This document shows, piece by piece, positions 17,441 through 26,858 of a stretch of DNA of 64,000 nt. The number at the start of each line of letters is the position of its first letter. Positions within the stretch are counted from its first letter, which is position 1. The stretch is taken from the NCBI GenBank assembly GCA_036704825.1, contig JAUBSN010000015.1, positions 41,779 to 105,778 on the forward strand, given 5' to 3'. The translations under genes were made by a program, and so were the position numbers. Below the pieces are notes generated by a model. That model worked only from the letters and a program-made list of their open reading frames with translations, was not told the DNA's origin and did not search any database. The DNA is from Microcoleus sp036704825. GTDB taxonomy: Bacteria > Cyanobacteriota > Cyanobacteriia > Cyanobacteriales > Microcoleaceae.

Positions 17441-17456
17441 AATCGATTGCCCATTA

Positions 17457-17493
17457 GCAATTATCAATTATCAATTATCAATTACCAATTACC
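17457..17493. repeat. Heptamer tandem array (ATCAATT)n
   Basis: About five copies of ATCAATT/ACCAATT end three bases before the start codon of the carboxylase gene, leaving no room for a Shine-Dalgarno site. Confidence 0.85.
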
Positions 17494-17496
17494 TAA

Positions 17497-20400
17497 ATGT
17501 TTAACAAAGTTTTGATTGCAAATCGCGGTGAAATTGCCTGCCGAATTATCCGCACCCTCGATCGCCTCGGAATTGCTTCGGTAGCAGTATATTCTGAAGC
17601 CGACGCCCGCGCCAAGCACGTTTTCGCCGCCAGCGAAGCCGTTTGTATCGGTGCAGCCGCCGCAGCCGAGAGTTATTTGCGGTTCGATCGCATTCTCGAA
17701 GTTGCGCGCCAAACAAAAGCTCAAGCCATCCATCCGGGTTACGGCTTTTTGAGCGAAAATGCTGAATTTGCCGAAGCTTGCGCCAGCGAAAATATTGCAT
17801 TTATCGGCCCGACTCCTAGTCAGTTGCGCTGCTTTGGATTGAAGCACACCGCGCGGGAAATAGCCGCTGCAAATCAAGTGCCGCTAACTCCCGGAAGCGA
17901 ACTTTTAGCAACTTTGGAGGATGCCCAAAAAGCGGCTGGGGCGATCGGCTATCCGGTGATGCTCAAAAGTACCGCAGGAGGCGGCGGCATCGGTTTGCAG
18001 GCTTGTTTTGGCGATCGAGATTTGGCAGAAGCATTTGAAAAAGTACAGCGTTTGAGTCAAAGCAATTTTAAACAAAGCGGTGTTTTTTTAGAGAAATACA
18101 TTCAAACAGCCAGGCACATAGAAGTCCAAATTTTTGGAGATGGCAAAGGAAATGTGATAGCCTTGGGCGAGCGAGATTGTTCGGTGCAGCGGCGCAATCA
18201 AAAAGTAATTGAAGAAACCCCCGCCCCTGCTATTACCGACGAACAGCGCAATCAGTTGTACGGTGCAGCCGTGCGGCTGGGAAAAGCCGTAAATTACCAG
18301 TCAGCCGGTACTGTGGAATTTGTGTTTGATGTCGATGCGAAACAGTTTTATTTTTTGGAAGTAAACACGCGCTTGCAAGTTGAACACGGCGTTACTGAAG
18401 CTGTCAACAACATCGACCTCGTTGAGTGGATGGTAAAACAGGCTTCGGGGGATTTGTTCCCCCTGGAAGAGTACCGCTATCGGCCGCAGGGACACTCAAT
18501 TGAGGTGCGAATTTATGCGGAAGATGCCGGCAAGAATTTTCAGCCGAGTTCCGGGTTGCTGAATCAAGTTGCGTTTCCCGAAAACGTCCGCTGCGACAGT
18601 TGGATAGAAACCGGCACGGAGGTAACTCCTTTTTACGATCCGCTGCTAGCCAAAGTAATCGTTTGCGGGGATAATCGAACCCAGGCGATCGTAAAACTAA
18701 AAGCTGCTTTAGATGCCAGTGAAATAGCGGGAATTGAAACTAATTTAGATTACCTCCGCCAGATTTTGGACGATTCTCGATTCAGCCGGGGCGAACTGAG
18801 CACGCGCTTTTTAAACTCTTTTGAATACGCACCTTTAACGATCGATGTATTGGATGGGGGAACCTACAGCAGCATTCAAGATTATCCGGGGCGGATTGGC
18901 TATTGGGATGTGGGCGTGCCGCCTTCTGGGCCGATGGATCATCTGGCATTTCGATCGGCAAATCGTTTAGTAGGAAATCCAGAATCGACAGCAGGATTGG
19001 AATTCACAGCGACAGGCCCAACTCTGCGCTTTAATGCCGATACAGTTATTAGTTTGACTGGTGCAATTATGAAGGGAACGCTAAACGGCGAATCGGTGCC
19101 GTTTTGGACGGCGATTCCCGTAAAAGCTGGCAGCATTCTCAAGTTAAAAGCCATTCAAGGCGGCGGCTACCGCACTTATTTAGCGGTAAAGCACGGCTTT
19201 AATGTCCCCGATTACTTGGGCAGCAAATCAACTTTTGTACTGGGCAAATTTGGCGGGCACGCGGGCCGCACGCTGCGTCCGGGAGATGTGTTAAAACTCA
19301 ACCAAACTGCAACTCTGGAAGCGGAAATATCTTTGCCTCCCGAACTAATTCCCACCTACAGCAATAATTGGGAAATCGGCGTTTTGTACGGGCCTCACGG
19401 CGCGCCGGATTTCTTTACTGAGTCAGACATCGAAATGTTTTTCTCCACAGAATGGCAGGTGCATTACAACTCGACGCGGACGGGCATTCGGCTGATCGGG
19501 CCGAAGCCGACTTGGGCGCGTCAAGACGGGGGGGAAGCGGGTTTGCACCCGTCTAACATTCACGATAATGCTTACGCGATCGGCACGATCGATTTTACGG
19601 GCGATATGCCTGTCATTCTCGGTCTTGACGGCCCGAGTTTGGGAGGTTTTGTCTGTCCTGCTACTATTGTGCAGTCGGAATTGTGGAAAATCGGGCAACT
19701 GAAACCGGGGGACAGCATTCGCTTTCACTGTTTGAGTTTTGCTGAAGCTTTGCAGCGGGAATTAGCACAAAATCGGCAAATTGCTACTTTTAGTTTGCCT
19801 GTTTTTGGGGAAAATGCGGAGGAATTGCCCGCCGTTTCCGCTTCTCCAATTTTGCACGAAATTCCCGAATCTCCGGGACAGGTTGCTGTTACTTACCGTC
19901 AGGCTGGGGATAAATATATTCTAGTTGAATACGGCCCGTTGGTGCTGGATTTAAATTTGCGTTTTCGGGCGCACGCCTTGATGGAATGGCTGAAAGCAAA
20001 TCCGTTGCCGGGTGTGATCGAATTAGTGCCGGGAATGCGATCGCTCCAAATTCACTTTGAGGGCCGCCAGATTTCGCAACAGCAGCTAATGCAGGCGCTG
20101 ATTGCGGCGGAGGCGGAACTTCCGGCGATCGAGGATTTGGAAGTGCCGGCGCGAATTGTGCACTTGCCTTTATCTTGGGAAGATGAATCGACGCTGTTGG
20201 CCATTGAAAAATATATGCAGTCTGTGCGATCGGATGCACCTTGGTGTCCCAGCAATATTGAGTTTATTCGCCGCATAAACGGGCTTGAGGGCATCGAACA
20301 AGTCAGAGAAATTGTATTTAATGCTAGCTATTTAGTGATGGGTTTGGGAGACGTTTATTTAGGCGCGCCCGTCGCAACTCCCCTCGATCCGCGCCACCGT

Positions 20401-21114
20401 TTAGTTACTACGAAATACAATCCGGCCCGCACTTGGACTCCTGAAAATGCAGTTGGCATTGGCGGCGCGTATTTGTGCGTTTACGGGATGGAAGGGCCCG
20501 GAGGTTATCAATTTGTCGGCCGCACGGTGCAAATGTGGAATCGGTTCAAACAAACGGCGGATTTCCAGTCTGGTAAACCTTGGCTTTTGCGCTTTTTTGA
20601 CCAAATCCGATTTTATCCGGTTTCCCATGAGGAATTGCACCGCTGTCGGGAAGAATTTATTGAAGGGAAGTTTAAATTAAAGGTTGAGGAAATCACTTTT
20701 AATTTGAGAGAATACAATGAGTTTTTGCATTCTATTGCGGGCAGTGCGGCTGAGTTTAAAGCGCAGCAGCAGGCCGCATTTAATGCAGAGCGCGATCGCT
20801 GGGCTGCATCCGGGGAATTTGAAGCTGAATCTGCCGCAGAATCCTCGGCGGATGTGGCTTCGGAAACAGCGGCGGAGGTTACTTTGCCGATCGGTTGCGA
20901 GGCAGTTGTCGCTCACGTTTCGGCCAATGTTTGGCAGGTGCTGGTTAATGTTGGAGATGCGGTTGCAGAGGGCGATCGCCTGTTAATTTTGGAAGCGATG
21001 AAAATGGAAATTGCTATTACTGCTGATGTTGCGGGCACTGTTGCCGAGTTGTTTTGCGAAAAGGGACAAACGGTGACAGCAGGACAAATTCTAGCGGCTG
21101 TTCAACCGAATTAA
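17497..21114 (+). CDS. Biotin-dependent guanidine carboxylase (urea carboxylase family)
   Basis: A 1205-residue three-domain enzyme that uses ATP and bicarbonate to carboxylate guanidine (or urea). Residues 1 to ~450 are the biotin carboxylase domain (KVLIANRGEIACRIIRTLDR; glycine-rich loop STAGGGGIGLQ; EVNTRLQVEHGVTE). Residues ~455 to 970 are the carboxyltransferase part, of AHS2/KipA type (LDGGTYSSIQDYPGRIGYWD) then AHS1/KipI type (VEYGPLVLDLNLRFRAH). The C-terminal biotinyl domain carries Lys1169 in LEAMKMEI. The riboswitch and DUF1989 context favour guanidine as substrate over urea. The family's urea/guanidine discriminating residue was not checked. It is the last gene of the catabolic operon, and no clear terminator follows. 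Confidence 0.93.
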   Translation: MFNKVLIANRGEIACRIIRTLDRLGIASVAVYSEADARAKHVFAASEAVCIGAAAAAESYLRFDRILEVARQTKAQAIHPGYGFLSENAEFAEACASENIAFIGPTPSQLRCFGLKHTAREIAAANQVPLTPGSELLATLEDAQKAAGAIGYPVMLKSTAGGGGIGLQACFGDRDLAEAFEKVQRLSQSNFKQSGVFLEKYIQTARHIEVQIFGDGKGNVIALGERDCSVQRRNQKVIEETPAPAITDEQRNQLYGAAVRLGKAVNYQSAGTVEFVFDVDAKQFYFLEVNTRLQVEHGVTEAVNNIDLVEWMVKQASGDLFPLEEYRYRPQGHSIEVRIYAEDAGKNFQPSSGLLNQVAFPENVRCDSWIETGTEVTPFYDPLLAKVIVCGDNRTQAIVKLKAALDASEIAGIETNLDYLRQILDDSRFSRGELSTRFLNSFEYAPLTIDVLDGGTYSSIQDYPGRIGYWDVGVPPSGPMDHLAFRSANRLVGNPESTAGLEFTATGPTLRFNADTVISLTGAIMKGTLNGESVPFWTAIPVKAGSILKLKAIQGGGYRTYLAVKHGFNVPDYLGSKSTFVLGKFGGHAGRTLRPGDVLKLNQTATLEAEISLPPELIPTYSNNWEIGVLYGPHGAPDFFTESDIEMFFSTEWQVHYNSTRTGIRLIGPKPTWARQDGGEAGLHPSNIHDNAYAIGTIDFTGDMPVILGLDGPSLGGFVCPATIVQSELWKIGQLKPGDSIRFHCLSFAEALQRELAQNRQIATFSLPVFGENAEELPAVSASPILHEIPESPGQVAVTYRQAGDKYILVEYGPLVLDLNLRFRAHALMEWLKANPLPGVIELVPGMRSLQIHFEGRQISQQQLMQALIAAEAELPAIEDLEVPARIVHLPLSWEDESTLLAIEKYMQSVRSDAPWCPSNIEFIRRINGLEGIEQVREIVFNASYLVMGLGDVYLGAPVATPLDPRHRLVTTKYNPARTWTPENAVGIGGAYLCVYGMEGPGGYQFVGRTVQMWNRFKQTADFQSGKPWLLRFFDQIRFYPVSHEELHRCREEFIEGKFKLKVEEITFNLREYNEFLHSIAGSAAEFKAQQQAAFNAERDRWAASGEFEAESAAESSADVASETAAEVTLPIGCEAVVAHVSANVWQVLVNVGDAVAEGDRLLILEAMKMEIAITADVAGTVAELFCEKGQTVTAGQILAAVQPN

Positions 21115-21255
21115 TCCTTGTGTTGTCAGTTCGGGGAAAGTAGAAGCCGTTGCATAATTGCGGGATGATTTTGATTGTTTTGTGCGATGGGATATCCTAG
21201 CCTGTCCGGTATATTTTCACCGCAGGCGGGACACGCCACAAGCATCATCCTCTAA

Positions 21256-21453
21256 TTGTGCAATCCCCGCTCATTTAATGAAGGTTTAGCAGCAGTTAGG
21301 GCTTCAAAAGGGTGGGGATATATCAATACAGCAGGCCAGTAGAAAAGCGCCTCCCAAGTTTCCGATGTCGGCCGTTTTTCAGAAGGCTTAGCCGCTGTCA
21401 AGCGCGATCGCAAATCTGGCTTCATCCATCAAACTCGAAAGCCAATCATTTAG
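21256..21453 (+). pseudogene. WG-repeat protein remnant
   Basis: One frame reads FNEGLAAVRASKGWGYINTA, GQ, an in-frame TAG, then DVGRFSEGLAAVKRDRKSGF and IHQTRKPII before a stop. Two consecutive WG repeats (FxEGLAAVxxxxxWGYIxxxG) are plain. The second repeat has Ser for the key Trp. There is no start codon or further repeats, so this is a fragment of a longer gene. A second damaged WG gene lies at 30023-30739. Confidence 0.65.
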
Positions 21454-21497
21454 CAGGTTCGATGCTATGTTTAGGCTTTAAATTTGTTTAAGTCTCG

Positions 21498-22286
21498 TTA
21501 ACTTAACTCCAGCAGCCCAGAATTGACAGGCCAACCATCCTGAAATACCAGTAATTCTCCCGGCTGAATTTGCGTCCAAACTTCGTTATCTGTCAGCGGA
21601 AAAGTGGCAATAACAGCCACCCGATCGTCCTCGTTGGTCAATTCCCGAAAATCGACTGTTACATCTTCGTCGATCGAGTGAGCGCTAGCAAAAGGTGCTT
21701 GTCGCACAATATAATGCAGATTAGTAGAACAGTGGGTGAACAAGTGTTCTCCATCGGAAAGTAAATAATTAAAAATTCCGTACTCTGCCAAATTTTTAGT
21801 AATTTCCTCCAGTACCGGGTAAATTTCCGCTAAACCAGGCTTACTTTGAGGAAAAGTAGAGCGCAGCTTTTCTAAAATCAAACAGAATGCTTTTTCGCTG
21901 TCAGTTTTGCCAACCGGTTTGTACACTCCGAGACATTCTGGATAAAATTTTTCGAGATTTCCGTTGTGAGCAAACACCCAATAACGTCCCCAAAGTTCGC
22001 GAATAAAAGGGTGGCAGTTTTCTAGAGCAATTGCGCCTTGAGTAGCTTTGCGGATGTGAGCAATGACGTTAGTTGAATGAATCGGATAGCGACGCACTAC
22101 TTCTGCAACTGGAGAAGCAATCGCAGGTTTAGAGTCTATAAAAAGGCGACATCCCAAACCTTCAAAGAAAGCAATTCCCCAACCGTCTTGATGAACGTCC
22201 GTTTTGCCCCCCCTTGCAGAAAAACCCTCAAAAGAAAAGCAAATATCTGTCGGAACATTGCAGTTCATTCCCAGTAATTGGCACAT
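21498..22286 (-). CDS. Class II glutamine amidotransferase (YafJ family)
   Basis: A 262-residue stand-alone class II glutamine amidotransferase. Cys2 (MCQLLGM) would be the N-terminal nucleophile after Met removal. DGWGIAFFEG and the block VFAHNGNLEKF are the expected glutaminase motifs, with SVAEVV/RYPIHSTNVIAHIRKAT between them. The YafJ/DUG3-like families act on gamma-glutamyl compounds, but the substrate is not known here. No fused synthase domain and no partner gene are present. Confidence 0.85.
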   Translation of the reverse strand: MCQLLGMNCNVPTDICFSFEGFSARGGKTDVHQDGWGIAFFEGLGCRLFIDSKPAIASPVAEVVRRYPIHSTNVIAHIRKATQGAIALENCHPFIRELWGRYWVFAHNGNLEKFYPECLGVYKPVGKTDSEKAFCLILEKLRSTFPQSKPGLAEIYPVLEEITKNLAEYGIFNYLLSDGEHLFTHCSTNLHYIVRQAPFASAHSIDEDVTVDFRELTNEDDRVAVIATFPLTDNEVWTQIQPGELLVFQDGWPVNSGLLELS

Positions 22287-22819
22287 AGCTTTTAATTCTC
22301 TGGAGTGTGGATCGATCGCGCAGCTATTGGCAGCTACAGATTTGCGGTGATAATATTATAGTATTAACGGGTTAAATACACTTAATATTTGGCTTAATCA
22401 ACCTTAATAATACTGAAGTTAAAAAGTTGGCAAGCTAAAACAATCGATTGTGTTTCTGTCGGAACGATGTTACACGCTCACTCGCTCCGCATTTTTTACG
22501 TGCATACAGCGAGGAGAAAGTATGAGCGCCATGGAAAAAATGATATAATTTTGATTGTTTGGTGACCTCGTGTTAAGGGAAATAATAACCGTCCGCAAAT
22601 TCCAAAAATAAAAAAATATTAATTTACTTAAACTGCAAAAAATCACTAAGTTATCTGTTTATATAGTTGTATAGTTGTCAAAAAATTAAGTGACAACAAA
22701 AACCACAAAAATGGATTTTTTATAGATTAAATGCCAGTTTAAATTATTAGTATTACTACTTTTTGGGTTTTTATATCGATATGTTTTGATTAAACTAAAA
22801 GACAATAGCAGAGGAAGAT
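22287..22819. other. AT-rich intergenic region
   Basis: About 530 AT-rich bases between a minus-strand amidotransferase start and a histidine-kinase fragment. I see no gene, no repeat family used elsewhere in the window and no strong hairpin. Confidence 0.4.
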
Positions 22820-22999
22820 ATGAGGGAAGAATATCGCAGATTTTTGACTATTCATTCATTACAAAATTTGTTTAAAAAAACGGGAACCGGATTGTCAATC
22901 AGCCGTCACATAGGGGAAGAAACCGAGAGTGGCAGTTTGACTTGTTCGTCGCCTTTGGGAGAAGGAATGGAATTGGCGATCGCCATTCATCTCGAATAG
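22820..22999 (+). pseudogene. C-terminal remnant of a histidine kinase (ATPase G2 box)
   Basis: A 59-residue frame from ATG 22820, with an AGAGGAAG stretch before it, ends in TGTGLSISRHIGEETESGSL then TCSSPLGEGMELAIAI. This is the end of the HATPase_c domain (family form GTGLGLSISxxIVExxxGGSL...SxxGxGTxFxIxIP). Residues are missing from the G2 loop (GTGLGLS has become GTGLS). The ribosome-like site may be chance. It sits 80 bases before the porin gene and is not expected to function. Confidence 0.7.
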
Positions 23000-23000
23000 T

Positions 23001-23033
23001 GCCTCAAGCGTAGCTATCCCGTAGGAAATCTCG
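23001..23033. repeat. Short interspersed repeat AAGCGTAGCTATCCCGTAGG, copy 1
   Basis: This copy and those at 47595-47622 (reverse orientation) and about 57727-57756 share AAGCGTAGCTATCCCGTAGG. It begins right after the stop of the kinase remnant. Confidence 0.7.
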
Positions 23034-23078
23034 CTTTTTCTCACTTTTTTGGCTTTAAACTCACAAGGTATAAAAATC

Positions 23079-24998
23079 ATGAAAAACCATAAGTACGATC
23101 GACAAATTTGGAAAATCCTTAGCAGCTTAATACTAGGATTCGGATTGCAGGCATTATTCAGCATTCCAGCCTTAGCAGAAACGACTGATCCTGAAACAAT
23201 AGCAAATAGTGCAAATTCGGAAGATCCCGTTAATGAATGGTATCAATTACCCGCACCGACAAATAATCTACCAGATAATTTCGAGCGTAATCCCGATCGC
23301 AAATTAGTCGAAAAATCTGACAATATAGATGTAACTTCATCGGTAAACCCCGCATCGCAGCCGCCCGTACCTATCGCGAGTGAGATAGAAACTCACGTAT
23401 CCGAAGCCAGCGAAACGCCGCCCGCAGAAATACCTCAGTTAGTTGAAGAAAATAACTTAGAAAATTCCCCATTAGTTTACCCTGCTGAAAACTCACTAGA
23501 ACAAGTTACATCAGTTTCCCAACTCAGCGACGTACAGCCCACAGACTGGGCATTTCAAGCACTGCAATCCTTAGTAGAAAAATACGGCTGCATAGCTGGA
23601 TACCCCGACGGAACCTATCGCGGAAACCGCGCTATAACGCGCTATGAATTTGCAGCCGGAGTCAATGCTTGTTTAGATACAATCCGCGAGTCCATCGCCA
23701 AATCAACTGAAAGTCTAGCTAACCGAGACGATTTAATAAAACTGCAAAAATTGCAAGAAGAATTTGCCGCCGAAATTGCCACAATTCGAGGTCAATTGGA
23801 TGTGCTAGAAGCGCGAACTATCGAACTAGAAGCCAATCAATTTTCGACCACAACTAAGCTGTCGGGATTCACAATTTTTGGAATACAAGGGCGCACGCCC
23901 AACCGTGCGGATCGGACTCCAAGAGACGGCAAAAGAGATACCAAAGACCCCGGTACAAATGTCAACTCGATCAACTTCACTCAATTATATTTAACCACTC
24001 AATTTAGTCCTCGCAGTAACTTATTAATCGGTTTTTACAACCAGAACGGAAGCAATTCACCACAATTAACCAAAGATGTAGACCTTGCTTATAATATAGC
24101 CGAAACTTCTGGATTAACTGTCAGCGACCTCAACTACCGCTTTCTGGTCGGCGACAAATTGGCAGTGTTTGCAGGTACAGCAGGAGTTAACATGATTACC
24201 GCTTTTCGAGGGCCGAATCGGGCAGAAAGTGCAGCTTCGGGCCCCCTTTCTGCCTTCGCCCAAAGAAACCCTATTTTGAACACAGGTTTAGGTTTAGGCG
24301 GCATAGGCATTGACTGGCAATTTGCGAAGCGAGCCAGTTTGCAAGCAGTTTATTCAACTAACATTCCCGGATTTTTTGTCAGTTCTAACGGGTCTACAGG
24401 ACACAATACCGTGGGTCTACAACTAACTCTGACACCAGCCGATCCAGTTGATGTTACTGTCTATTATGTTAACGATTATTCGCCGGACGGTAATCTGATT
24501 ACTTTGGCTGGAGATAGCCAATTGACTGCTATTAATCCCAGCACAAATAAGTCCGAACCTCTGGAAACAAATGCAGTTGGAGCAAGTTTAAACTGGCGCA
24601 TTTCATCGCGAGTTTCTCTAGGAGGTTGGGCTGGTTATACTAATTCTCGCATTCCGGGTAAATCTGGTACGGTAGCAACTACAAATTATATGGTTTTTGT
24701 CAATTTCCCCGATTTGTTTAAATCAGGAAATTTAGGAGGAATTTATATCGGGCAACCGCCTAAAATTGTCAGCAGCAATTTACCTACAGGCAATAACGTT
24801 CCTGATTTTTTAGATACGGGTTTAGGGCGATCGGGCGGGCAACCCGGAACGACTACTCATGTAGAGGTATTCTACCGCTGGCAGGTGAATGATAATATCA
24901 GCGTCACCCCTGGATTGATCTTGATTTTTCAACCCGGTCATACTCCCGATAGCGACCCGATCTCAGTTGGTGTATTGAGAACTTCATTTTCTTTTTAA
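23079..24998 (+). CDS. SLH-domain outer-membrane porin (iron-uptake porin family)
   Basis: A 639-residue outer-membrane protein. Residues 1 to ~34 form a signal peptide ending near ALA-ETT. A proline-rich linker is followed by one SLH domain at about residues 140-200 (LSDVQPTDWAFQALQSLVEK, GCIAGYPDGTYRGNRAITRY). A coiled coil comes next (LQKLQEEFAAEIATIRGQLD), then a carbohydrate-selective OprB-like beta barrel ending in aromatic SFSF. This layout is typical of abundant cyanobacterial porins that pass inorganic ions, including iron. The start ATG 23079 follows an AAGG site; an open extension upstream carries no signal. No Fur box was identified. Confidence 0.92.
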   Translation: MKNHKYDRQIWKILSSLILGFGLQALFSIPALAETTDPETIANSANSEDPVNEWYQLPAPTNNLPDNFERNPDRKLVEKSDNIDVTSSVNPASQPPVPIASEIETHVSEASETPPAEIPQLVEENNLENSPLVYPAENSLEQVTSVSQLSDVQPTDWAFQALQSLVEKYGCIAGYPDGTYRGNRAITRYEFAAGVNACLDTIRESIAKSTESLANRDDLIKLQKLQEEFAAEIATIRGQLDVLEARTIELEANQFSTTTKLSGFTIFGIQGRTPNRADRTPRDGKRDTKDPGTNVNSINFTQLYLTTQFSPRSNLLIGFYNQNGSNSPQLTKDVDLAYNIAETSGLTVSDLNYRFLVGDKLAVFAGTAGVNMITAFRGPNRAESAASGPLSAFAQRNPILNTGLGLGGIGIDWQFAKRASLQAVYSTNIPGFFVSSNGSTGHNTVGLQLTLTPADPVDVTVYYVNDYSPDGNLITLAGDSQLTAINPSTNKSEPLETNAVGASLNWRISSRVSLGGWAGYTNSRIPGKSGTVATTNYMVFVNFPDLFKSGNLGGIYIGQPPKIVSSNLPTGNNVPDFLDTGLGRSGGQPGTTTHVEVFYRWQVNDNISVTPGLILIFQPGHTPDSDPISVGVLRTSFSF

Positions 24999-25061
24999 GA
25001 ATCTAATGCAGTGAGGGTGGGTTTACTGGATCGAATCGCCAATTGCAAACAATTTTGGTCA

Positions 25062-25131
25062 ACCCCCTCCGGAGGAACCGCCCACAATAAAATTTTATTT
25101 TGTGGAACAGGCATCCTGCCTGTTCAGCGAG
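25062..25131. repeat. Dispersed repeat, copy 3 of 3
   Basis: This short copy has CCTCCGGAGG (palindromic), a CCGCCCAC block and the pair GGAACAGGC/GCCTGTTC. It lies behind the porin gene and may help end transcription. Confidence 0.5.
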
Positions 25132-25394
25132 AAAGGTATTCTTCCCTCAGCAGACAGTCATTAAAACCCCAGCGGGATTTCCTAAGATTTTTTCTCAGTA
25201 AAAACCCGCTATTTTTACTGAAACTTTACACTTAATAGTAATTTCTCCGTTTGCATATTTTTTTACTCCATACAAATACGTAATTATTAAGTTCAAAAAA
25301 ATACGCATAAACACGCTTGAAACATAAGTTTTCCTAACTTAATTTATTATTAGGAGCATTACTAATAGTTCTTTAAGTTTAGGCTTAGATAAAT
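25132..25394. other. Rest of the porin to secreted-protein gap
   Basis: AT-rich sequence with no gene seen. It should contain the promoter of the small secreted protein that follows. Confidence 0.35.
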
Positions 25395-25724
25395 ATGATT
25401 AAATCAACGGGCTATCTTGGGTTTTTGAGCTTTGCTGTAATTTCTGCTATGACTGCCTATCCCTGTCAGGCACAAACCACTGTCAGATCGCAGACAAATG
25501 TAAATGCAACACAGGATATCACAAGTACCGAGTCACTCGATGTTACTAACAGTTCTGTTAGCAACATCGGCAAAACTCCTAACAATTCTAAATCTTTTAC
25601 CGTCTCAAAATTGAATAGCACACCTTCTAACTCTAGTCCTCCTATAACCACTCCTCAAAATCAATCTGCACGCACAAATCCATTAGGATGTAGATTTTTC
25701 ACTACTCCTTCAATGCAGCAATAA
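25395..25724 (+). CDS. Small secreted hypothetical protein
   Basis: A 109-residue protein of no family I recognise. It has a signal peptide (hydrophobic stretch YLGFLSFAVISAMTAYPCQA, cleavage after AQA likely). The mature part is a Ser/Thr/Asn/Pro-rich low-complexity tail ending in LGCRFFTTPSMQQ. A good intrinsic terminator follows 40 bases after the stop, and the gene stands alone, which supports a real transcription unit. Localisation to the periplasm or outside is inferred; the function is unknown. Confidence 0.6.
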   Translation: MIKSTGYLGFLSFAVISAMTAYPCQAQTTVRSQTNVNATQDITSTESLDVTNSSVSNIGKTPNNSKSFTVSKLNSTPSNSSPPITTPQNQSARTNPLGCRFFTTPSMQQ

Positions 25725-25763
25725 ATGTTCCTGCATCTCTTGATAAATAAAATATCATGGCTG

Positions 25764-25801
25764 AATAGAGGGCGATTTTTTTTTAGGATTGCCCTCTATT
25801 T
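25764..25801 (+). terminator. Intrinsic terminator behind the small secreted protein
   Basis: AATAGAGGGC and GCCCTCTATT pair as a ten-base stem with a T-rich loop, followed by TTTG. It can also work on the opposite strand for the nuclease gene. Confidence 0.75.
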
Positions 25802-25871
25802 GCGCGATCGTACTTTTTAAGAAAATTATATGTAATAAAAAGGATTGATAAAATTAACTCTCGTTAAAATA

Positions 25872-26762
25872 TTATCGAGGAAAGTCTGAAAGTTGTTTGA
25901 TATCCTTTAAAACTATTTGTGGCTTCCCTTTGTACCGTTCTACCTTCCCACTGACATACACATATCCCCGTCCCAGACCCGCATAACGGTTCTCGATTAA
26001 CCGCTTCAATGGAGCTCTTTCATCAGTTTCAGCATCGGGTATCCACAAATCTAATTTATGATAAACTGAGCCAGCATAAATCAAAGCGCTTCCGCCGATC
26101 CATTTATTAATTCCCGCCTGCAAATCGCAGAAAATAGTAATAGATTTAGCTTTCTCAGAAGCAGCTAAGATTTTCGGGTAGTCCAACCTCAAAGAAAGCG
26201 CTCCTGCAGTTGCTTCAGACAACCGAAACTCTTCAACAATTGAGGCGCGCATCGACCACCAAGGCAGTAAATTAGCATAGTTGCGAGAGGGGATTTTGGC
26301 ATTGATAATCGGATTCCAAATCATCAGATTGTAAGCTTTTGCTGCAGATTCTGCCTCAGTCATTTGGCGGTGATACAATCTCGATCGCCCGTATTTAACA
26401 AAGTAGGGACTCCAGCCTTCTGCAATCAGTTTCAGATTATAATTTTCTCCCTCTTTATGCACGTAACATAGGAGACGCCCGTAGTTGTCGCGGTGTTTTT
26501 CCACCGCAATTTCTATCGGGTCATCTGTATCAAATTCTATGTCTACTGTAGCAAGTCCGCCATCTGCTGTGGCGAAGTATTTTTTAGCCATTTCCGAAGC
26601 TGCTTTCCCCGCCGCAGTTACAGGTTTAGAGCCTCCCGAATGACTTTCTTCTGTATCGACGCAAATCAGGCGCAGAGCCTCGGTTTTGCCGTTAAGAGAA
26701 ATTTTGATGCTGTCGCCGTCAACTACTTTAGTTACTTGCAGGTTCTGAATTCTGGTTGCCAT
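25872..26762 (-). CDS. Thermonuclease-like (SNase) domain protein
   Basis: A 296-residue protein. Residues ~3-135 are an SNase fold, with VTKVVDGDSIKISL at the start, RLICVDTEES (catalytic Arg and Asp region) and KHRDNYGRLLCYVHKEGENY with the second active-site Arg. The C-terminal ~150 residues (DWSMRAS-like to VSGKVERYKGKPQIVLKDIK) look like an OB-fold nucleic-acid-binding domain. I see no signal peptide if the ATG at 26762 is used. A longer reading from 26837 would add a weakly hydrophobic, Cys-containing leader, so export is not excluded. Confidence 0.75.
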   Translation of the reverse strand: MATRIQNLQVTKVVDGDSIKISLNGKTEALRLICVDTEESHSGGSKPVTAAGKAASEMAKKYFATADGGLATVDIEFDTDDPIEIAVEKHRDNYGRLLCYVHKEGENYNLKLIAEGWSPYFVKYGRSRLYHRQMTEAESAAKAYNLMIWNPIINAKIPSRNYANLLPWWSMRASIVEEFRLSEATAGALSLRLDYPKILAASEKAKSITIFCDLQAGINKWIGGSALIYAGSVYHKLDLWIPDAETDERAPLKRLIENRYAGLGRGYVYVSGKVERYKGKPQIVLKDIKQLSDFPR

Positions 26763-26858
26763 ATTTTGAACCCTGTTGGACTTGAGATTTGATGCACATA
26801 TGGGTATAACCATACACGAGTTCGCTATCAATAGCAACTGTAATTTTTGTTGTTTGTA

